Below are positions 6,222 through 9,921 of a stretch of 9,921 nucleotides of DNA, piece by piece. The DNA is from Saprospirales bacterium (lineage in GTDB: Bacteria > Bacteroidota > Bacteroidia > Chitinophagales > Saprospiraceae). Position 1 is the stretch's first letter; the number at the start of each line of letters is the position of its first letter. The position numbers and the translations under genes were made by a program. The stretch spans positions 1-9,921 of the forward strand of contig PWJP01000219.1 in assembly GCA_003559985.1 (NCBI GenBank). Reading direction: 5' to 3'. The notes under the pieces were generated by a model. The model saw only the letters and a program-made list of their open reading frames with translations, was not told the DNA's origin and made no database searches.

Positions 6222-7445
6222 CTACTCAGGATTATTAACGATGCCTTTAAAGACCAGGGTATTCGTCGGGATATGGCGCAATTGAATGACGAAAGGGCGG
6301 TTAAAAACGATCGAAGGCGGCAGGGAAGTGGTACCAAATCCTATAGAGGTAACTGCGGCACCTTCTGCGCCCTTCTCATCAACCTCCAAAACTGATTTAT
6401 GTTTGAGTTGATTGATATAGATAACCGGACCAATCAAAGGCTCACCCAGCTTGTTAAAATTGGCCTGGAATTCAGAAAATGCATCGACCATTCCCAGGTT
6501 TTCAAAGGTTTCAACCATATCGGAATCCCATTCGAGATTCAAAATAGGGAAACGCACCATGGCTCGTTTTTCGGTAAGGTTTTGATAGAGTTCATTCTGA
6601 TGAGATAAGTCCAATTGCCTCAGCCATTCACTCATGGGTTGAGGTTCCTCACTCTTAACAAGTGCCAGGCTGAATGTAGAATCCTGAAATGGAAGGTCCA
6701 CCATAACAGAGCCTCCGCTGCGCGACACCATAAAGTTACGATCTCCGGTCACAAAAGGCGCCATAACATCTCTGTCTCCCTCGACGCTAAATAAATCGTC
6801 ACTGGTGAGGTCGGGATCAAATCCTTGAGACCAGTCTGCCTGAAAGTGCAGTGCATTAATTAAGAAGGCCAGGTCGTAGTCATCAATTTCCTCAATTATT
6901 TCGTCAATTTTTTCGCGTGTATGGTCAAATACCCAATTGTTGATCTTATCCACTGTGGCCTCGTCATTGAAATTATAACTTACTGATGGGGCTTCGTAGG
7001 AATCCATCAACATTCCGGAAAAGCCCTCCTCAAGCCTCAATCTCTGATCATCGTAAAAGAATACATTGGCGAGTGTGAGGTCGGGTCTTCCACTCTTGGC
7101 ACTCATCCAATCTATGAGGATTTTCATATCCCTGTTTAGTTTTTCCGGGCTGCAATTGGGACAGTGTAAAACCTTCAACATCTCGTCCAGGGTATTTCCA
7201 TCAGCACCATTAAGAGCCATTTGAAGGGCAATCTGAATGCTAAGGGGTGATATTAAGATATTTTCTCCGGGATTATTTGCTTCCAGGTCTATGATCAGGT
7301 CGGCAGCCAAAGCGCGATTCATTTCGGGTATGTCACCGGCATCTCCAGTATGATCAATAGGGCGAGGCTCTAAAGTATCGGAGCTTTCACATCCGACCAG
7401 TAGAGCAAGTCCGGTTATTAGTACGATTGTCATTGAGAGCTTCAT
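6222..7445 (-). CDS. Serpin-family protease inhibitor, lipoprotein
   Basis: Serpins trap serine or cysteine proteases by inserting a cleaved reactive-centre loop into a beta sheet. The serpin fold is shown by NILISPLSI (62-70), the NGADGNT segment (79-85), FLINALHFQADWSQGF in the middle, and the C-terminal signature FNRPFVIQL (381-389) with LVFKGIVNNP. The hinge EKGAEGAAVT (357-366) has small residues as in inhibitory serpins. Against alpha-1-antitrypsin the loop has the same length and places P1-P1' at Thr373-Ser374. The start is set at 7445, giving 407 residues with a lipobox, LLVGC (15-19), so Cys19 would be lipidated and the protein anchored in the envelope. The frame is open to an ATG at 7535, but a promoter and the upstream gene's terminator lie in that stretch. 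A Cys95-x-x-Cys98 pair is unusual. The target protease is unknown. Confidence 0.93.
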   Translation of the reverse strand: MKLSMTIVLITGLALLVGCESSDTLEPRPIDHTGDAGDIPEMNRALAADLIIDLEANNPGENILISPLSIQIALQMALNGADGNTLDEMLKVLHCPNCSPEKLNRDMKILIDWMSAKSGRPDLTLANVFFYDDQRLRLEEGFSGMLMDSYEAPSVSYNFNDEATVDKINNWVFDHTREKIDEIIEEIDDYDLAFLINALHFQADWSQGFDPDLTSDDLFSVEGDRDVMAPFVTGDRNFMVSRSGGSVMVDLPFQDSTFSLALVKSEEPQPMSEWLRQLDLSHQNELYQNLTEKRAMVRFPILNLEWDSDMVETFENLGMVDAFSEFQANFNKLGEPLIGPVIYINQLKHKSVLEVDEKGAEGAAVTSIGFGTTSLPPSIVFNRPFVIQLRHIPTNTLVFKGIVNNPE

Positions 7446-7487
7446 GATTAGAAAGTTTATGTTATTTCTAAATGTCAATATGTTATC

Positions 7488-7516
7488 CAATATTACAGAC
7501 GCAATGATTGAAACAA
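7488..7516 (-). promoter_or_regulatory. Bacteroidota-type promoter of the serpin gene
   Basis: On the minus strand TTG (7516-7514), an 18-base spacer and TAATATTG (7495-7488) match the TTG-N19-TAnnTTTG pattern with one base different in the -7 box and a spacer one base short. It is 42 bases before the ATG at 7445, which supports that start over the ATG at 7535. Confidence 0.45.
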
Positions 7517-7535
7517 TCGTTTGAAAAAAAACCAT

Positions 7536-7571
7536 AAAAAAAAGGGCTTGCTGAAGATAGTCAACAAGCCC
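7536..7571 (-). terminator. Rho-independent terminator of the DUF4168 operon
   Basis: GGGCTTG (7544-7550) and CAAGCCC (7565-7571) form a 7-bp GC-rich stem. On the minus strand it is followed by eight Ts (As at 7536-7543). It lies 34 bases after the stop of the gene at 7606-8067. Confidence 0.85.
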
Positions 7572-7605
7572 AATTTTTCTTCTAACAGATGATGTTATTT
7601 GAACA

Positions 7606-8067
7606 TCACTGCATCATTTCCATCATTTTCTGCTGAAGTTCCGGATCTCTTTGGACCAGCATATTGATTTCATTGTAACGCTCCATATCGAAGCCCATTT
7701 CCTCAATATTTTCAGCAATTTGATCATTGGCCTCCTGTTGAAGGTCCATTATAGATTCTTTAACTTGCTCATATCGTTGGACTTCATCCTCATCGGCATC
7801 CATTTCCTGACCCATCTCATCGGCCTGGTTTAATTCAATGTACCGTTGGGGCTCAAATCCATATTCCTGAATGGTTTCCAACATCTTTGGTTGGACTTCC
7901 TCATTCATTTCCTGAATCATCATTTGAACATCCACGAACATTTGAAGCTCTTCCTCTGAAATGTCCTCAGTTTCTTGTTGTTGAGGTGGTTGTTGAGCGA
8001 ATATACTTCCTGTAAGTGCTGCAAACACAAATAAGCTGAAAAATAATTTAACACCAGTGTTAAGCAT
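7606..8067 (-). CDS. Secreted DUF4168-type helical protein
   Basis: The 153-residue protein has a Sec signal peptide (hydrophobic core about 8-22, likely cleavage after FA at 23-24). After a Gln/Pro/Glu linker (25-36), the rest is predicted helical, acidic, and rich in Met and Gln. It resembles DUF4168 proteins, whose function is not known. Two copies of a 41-residue unit are visible (44-84 and 99-139). They share the pattern of a helix, then x-G-F, then RY (QEYGFEPQRY and EEMGFDMERY), with a 55-residue period. The end has the family-like DPELQQK (141-147). It is the second gene of a pair, 57 bases after a paralogous lipoprotein gene, with no promoter of its own seen in the gap. Free secretion versus periplasmic location cannot be told. 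Confidence 0.82.
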   Translation of the reverse strand: MLNTGVKLFFSLFVFAALTGSIFAQQPPQQQETEDISEEELQMFVDVQMMIQEMNEEVQPKMLETIQEYGFEPQRYIELNQADEMGQEMDADEDEVQRYEQVKESIMDLQQEANDQIAENIEEMGFDMERYNEINMLVQRDPELQQKMMEMMQ

Positions 8068-8101
8068 AATAATAAGTATTGATTTTAATTAGATAATAAA
8101 T

Positions 8102-8124
8102 TTCTTGAAAATCCTGTGCAAGAA
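8102..8124 (-). other. Intercistronic hairpin between the DUF4168 paralogues
   Basis: TTCTTG (8102-8107) and CAAGAA (8119-8124) form a 6-bp stem directly after the stop of the upstream gene on the minus strand. There is no T-tract. It may be a processing or partial attenuation site, or chance. Confidence 0.3.
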
Positions 8125-8661
8125 TTATTGCTGCATTTCCATCAGTCGCTGCTGATACTCTGGATTCTGATTAATCACCATAGCCAGTTGTTCGTACTCC
8201 TCAACAGACATACCGTGATCTTCAACCATGGTTTCCATAGATTCCACCATTAATTCCTGAATACCCTGCATTTCATCGTTGATGTCTGCAATGGCATTTG
8301 CATCACCTTCCGGAATTTGGTCGGTCATACCCTGTTGTTGCATTTGAGAATGTTGCTGAAACTCTTCAAGAGTCAGGCCGTGATTTTCAATAACTTCAAT
8401 CATTTGATTTCGGGCATCTTCCTGCATCATTCTCAATTCGGAATCAATTTCTGCGAATGCTCTCAAATCTTCATCAGAGATGTCGATATCTGCACCTGGC
8501 TGTTGTTGCATCTGTGGTGCCTGTGGGTCTTGAGGTGGGGGAGCTTGTTCCTGCTGTGTCATACCATCAGCATCGTGTTCCACTGTTTCACCCTCAGATT
8601 GACAGGCACTAAATAAAAATAGGCCTGTGAGGGCCATGGCAATTGAAATAACTCTAAGCAT
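8125..8661 (-). CDS. DUF4168-type lipoprotein
   Basis: The 178-residue protein begins with a lipoprotein signal peptide; the lipobox is LFSAC (16-20), so Cys20 would be lipidated. A flexible linker rich in Gln, Pro and acidic residues spans about 21-60 (for example QAPPPQDPQAPQMQQQP, 39-55). The helical domain contains two related 41-residue units at 69-109 and 124-164, ending in similar motifs (ENHGLTLEEF, EDHGMSVEEY). It is a paralogue of the next gene: same repeat period of 55, same end (NPEYQQRLMEMQQ versus DPELQQKMMEMMQ). The function is unknown; family knowledge gives only an envelope helical protein. It leads the pair and has the best promoter in the window 33 bases upstream. The ATG at 8661 fits both the signal peptide and the promoter. 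Confidence 0.83.
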   Translation of the reverse strand: MLRVISIAMALTGLFLFSACQSEGETVEHDADGMTQQEQAPPPQDPQAPQMQQQPGADIDISDEDLRAFAEIDSELRMMQEDARNQMIEVIENHGLTLEEFQQHSQMQQQGMTDQIPEGDANAIADINDEMQGIQELMVESMETMVEDHGMSVEEYEQLAMVINQNPEYQQRLMEMQQ

Positions 8662-8694
8662 TTTAATAATTAAGTTTGTTTAAAATAATTTATG

Positions 8695-8726
8695 CAAAAT
8701 TAGTAGTGTAACGGCACTCATCAAAA
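8695..8726 (-). promoter_or_regulatory. Strong Bacteroidota-type promoter of the DUF4168 operon
   Basis: On the minus strand TTTTG (8726-8722), exactly 19 bases of spacer and TAATTTTG (8702-8695) match TTG-N19-TAnnTTTG at every defined position. Transcription should start a few bases further on, giving a leader of about 25 bases before the ATG at 8661. Confidence 0.75.
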
Positions 8727-8878
8727 TATATTCTATTCATTTTCAAAGAATTAATATAATGAATAGGCGCTATACTTCCTATAGATAATTGATTGTGTTG
8801 AATTTAACCTTAAGCGAGAACGGTAAGAATCAACCTTACATATTTATGACAAGACATCGATCTAACGTCAGAGGGTCT

Positions 8879-9778
8879 TCATTGTTCACCATCTGGTGAA
8901 TTCCCGTGTCTTCTACTTACAATTCCTCCCCTGACTTCTTTTACGGAGTGAACATAAACAAATGCAGCCGGATCAATCTGTTGAACAGATTCCTCCAGCC
9001 TGTACAACTCAAGCCTCGTAACCAACACCATTAGTATGTCACAATCAACCGGTACCGATAAATTGTCGGGAAGGTGACCTCGCTCTCCTCGAAATACAGT
9101 CATCCCTTTTCTAAAATCATCTCGAATGAGTGTCTTGATTTTATCAGACTCTCGTGATACCACATACATTGCAGTAAACTCTTCAAAACCGTCCACGACA
9201 TAATTGGTGGTCTTCATGGCAGTGAAGTAAACCAGAATGGAATACATGGCGGTTTCTATCCCAAATCGGTATGCTGCTCCGAGAATTATGAGTGTATTAA
9301 GGGTCAAAATTATTTCACCACTCGTAAAGGCGGACTTTCTCTCAGTGTACTGCCCGACCACTTCCAGTCCATCAATAACACCTCCACCGCGTATCACCAG
9401 ACCTATTCCCAGGCCGATAAACAGACCGCCAAATACAGCAATAAGGACTTTGTCTTCAGTAAATGCCGGTATATCAATCCAATACATACCCATGGAGAGA
9501 AGGCAAACAGCAATCAGGGACCTGGTACCAAATGTGTATCCCAGTTTTTGAAAGCCAATTACCAGAAAAGGGATATTGAAAATTATCAGTAGCAGGCTTA
9601 TGTGAATGTCTGATAGGCCCATTACCAAAATAGAAATACCGGTCACGCCACCATCCAAAAAGTGATTGGGCACCATAAACCCCTGCAATCCTATCACCGC
9701 GGCCAATACCCCCAGTATTGTAAAGGCAATTGATTTGGCAGAGGTAATTATTCTCCAATTTATTTTTCGTCCGGGCAT
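8879..9778 (-). CDS. YitT-family integral membrane protein (DUF161 plus DUF2179)
   Basis: The 299-residue protein has an N-terminal membrane half with about five or six hydrophobic segments (roughly 14-33, 46-55, 60-76, 86-100, 111-129 and 156-169). Family-typical glycine motifs are GGVTGIS (43-49) and RGGGVIDGLE (130-139). A soluble C-terminal DUF2179 domain follows at about 203-285, seen in RKGMTVFRGERG (223-234), a strand containing VLVTR (251-255), then QQIDPAAFVYVHSVKEVRG (266-284). Such proteins sit in the inner membrane; transport has been suggested but substrates are not firmly known. ATG at 9778 is the natural start. Upstream, a TATAAG-like box is only weakly promoter-like. No terminator was found between this gene and the promoter at 8695-8726. 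Confidence 0.92.
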   Translation of the reverse strand: MPGRKINWRIITSAKSIAFTILGVLAAVIGLQGFMVPNHFLDGGVTGISILVMGLSDIHISLLLIIFNIPFLVIGFQKLGYTFGTRSLIAVCLLSMGMYWIDIPAFTEDKVLIAVFGGLFIGLGIGLVIRGGGVIDGLEVVGQYTERKSAFTSGEIILTLNTLIILGAAYRFGIETAMYSILVYFTAMKTTNYVVDGFEEFTAMYVVSRESDKIKTLIRDDFRKGMTVFRGERGHLPDNLSVPVDCDILMVLVTRLELYRLEESVQQIDPAAFVYVHSVKEVRGGIVSRRHGNSPDGEQ

Positions 9779-9852
9779 TTTTGGGTAATTGTAATGATGC
9801 TTATCCTTATATCCGAAAGTCTAAAGGAGTAAAACAGCTAGAATTCTTTTAT

Positions 9853-9883
9853 AAAAAGAGTCCTACCGATTTGGTAGGACTCT
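9853..9883 (-). terminator. Rho-independent terminator of a gene beyond the right edge
   Basis: AGAGTCCTACC (9857-9867) and GGTAGGACTCT (9873-9883) form a perfect 11-bp stem with a 5-base loop. On the minus strand five Ts follow (As at 9853-9857). It must serve a minus-strand gene whose 3' end lies at or beyond the right edge, so the YitT gene is transcribed separately. Confidence 0.87.
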
Positions 9884-9921
9884 GAAAATTCACCATCTTG
9901 GTGATTTAAAATAATCTAGCA

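Noticed and set aside
7446..7535. Longer serpin start at 7535, adding 30 residues
   Set aside because: The stretch contains a promoter match and begins at the upstream terminator, and the start at 7445 gives a clean lipoprotein signal peptide.
6222..8661. Serpin and DUF4168 genes as one functional system
   Set aside because: They are all envelope-exported neighbours, but each unit has its own promoter and terminator and no motif links them.
9890..9921. Possible 3' end of a minus-strand gene (frame ending SPRW then TGA)
   Set aside because: Too short to identify. Other frames also stop here, so only the terminator at 9853-9883 was annotated.

Overview
The window looks like part of a Bacteroidota chromosome. 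Reasons: two promoters fit the group's unusual TTG-N18/19-TAnnTTTG pattern (8695-8726 exact; 7488-7516 one base off) and a -7 element fits at 3315-3322; strong Shine-Dalgarno sequences are mostly absent; genes are separated by short GC-stem terminators in an otherwise AT-leaning background; and the gene content is typical (ECF sigma factor with a small periplasmic 'sensor', a ~460-residue cytoplasmic TPR protein, DUF4168 proteins, a YitT-type membrane protein, a bacterial serpin lipoprotein). Genus cannot be told from sequence reading alone. I see no rRNA, tRNA, CRISPR array, insertion sequence or phage gene.

Layout. Left edge (minus strand): a small lysophospholipid acyltransferase followed 18 bases later by the N-terminal third of an NAD+-dependent DNA ligase that runs off the window. 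Divergent from these, on the plus strand (1357-2999), is a three-gene module: ECF sigma factor, single-pass membrane protein (candidate anti-sigma factor) and exported LTxxQ/CpxP-like helical protein, closed by a strong terminator at 3072-3104. A 392-base AT-rich intergenic region holds that terminator and the promoter of a plus-strand TPR gene (3392-4795), which ends in its own terminator at 4834-4870 and converges on recA.

From 4941 to the right edge every gene is on the minus strand: recA (4941-5951); a serpin lipoprotein (6222-7445) with its own promoter and terminator; a two-gene operon of DUF4168 paralogues (lipoprotein 8125-8661, then secreted protein 7606-8067) driven by the best promoter in the window and closed by a terminator; and a YitT-family membrane protein (8879-9778). 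A terminator at 9853-9883 belongs to a minus-strand gene lying mostly outside the window.

How the genes work together: the sigma/membrane protein/periplasmic protein trio is the clearest functional unit and is best read as an envelope-stress signalling module of CnrYXH-like logic. The serpin and the two DUF4168 proteins are envelope-exported but have separate promoters and terminators, so a shared function is not shown. recA, ligase, TPR and YitT are chromosomal genes with no obvious link. Most notable are the sigma module with an unrecognised middle protein, a lipid-anchored serpin whose reactive loop can be aligned residue by residue to place a Thr-Ser scissile bond, and tandem DUF4168 paralogues that share a 55-residue internal repeat period.
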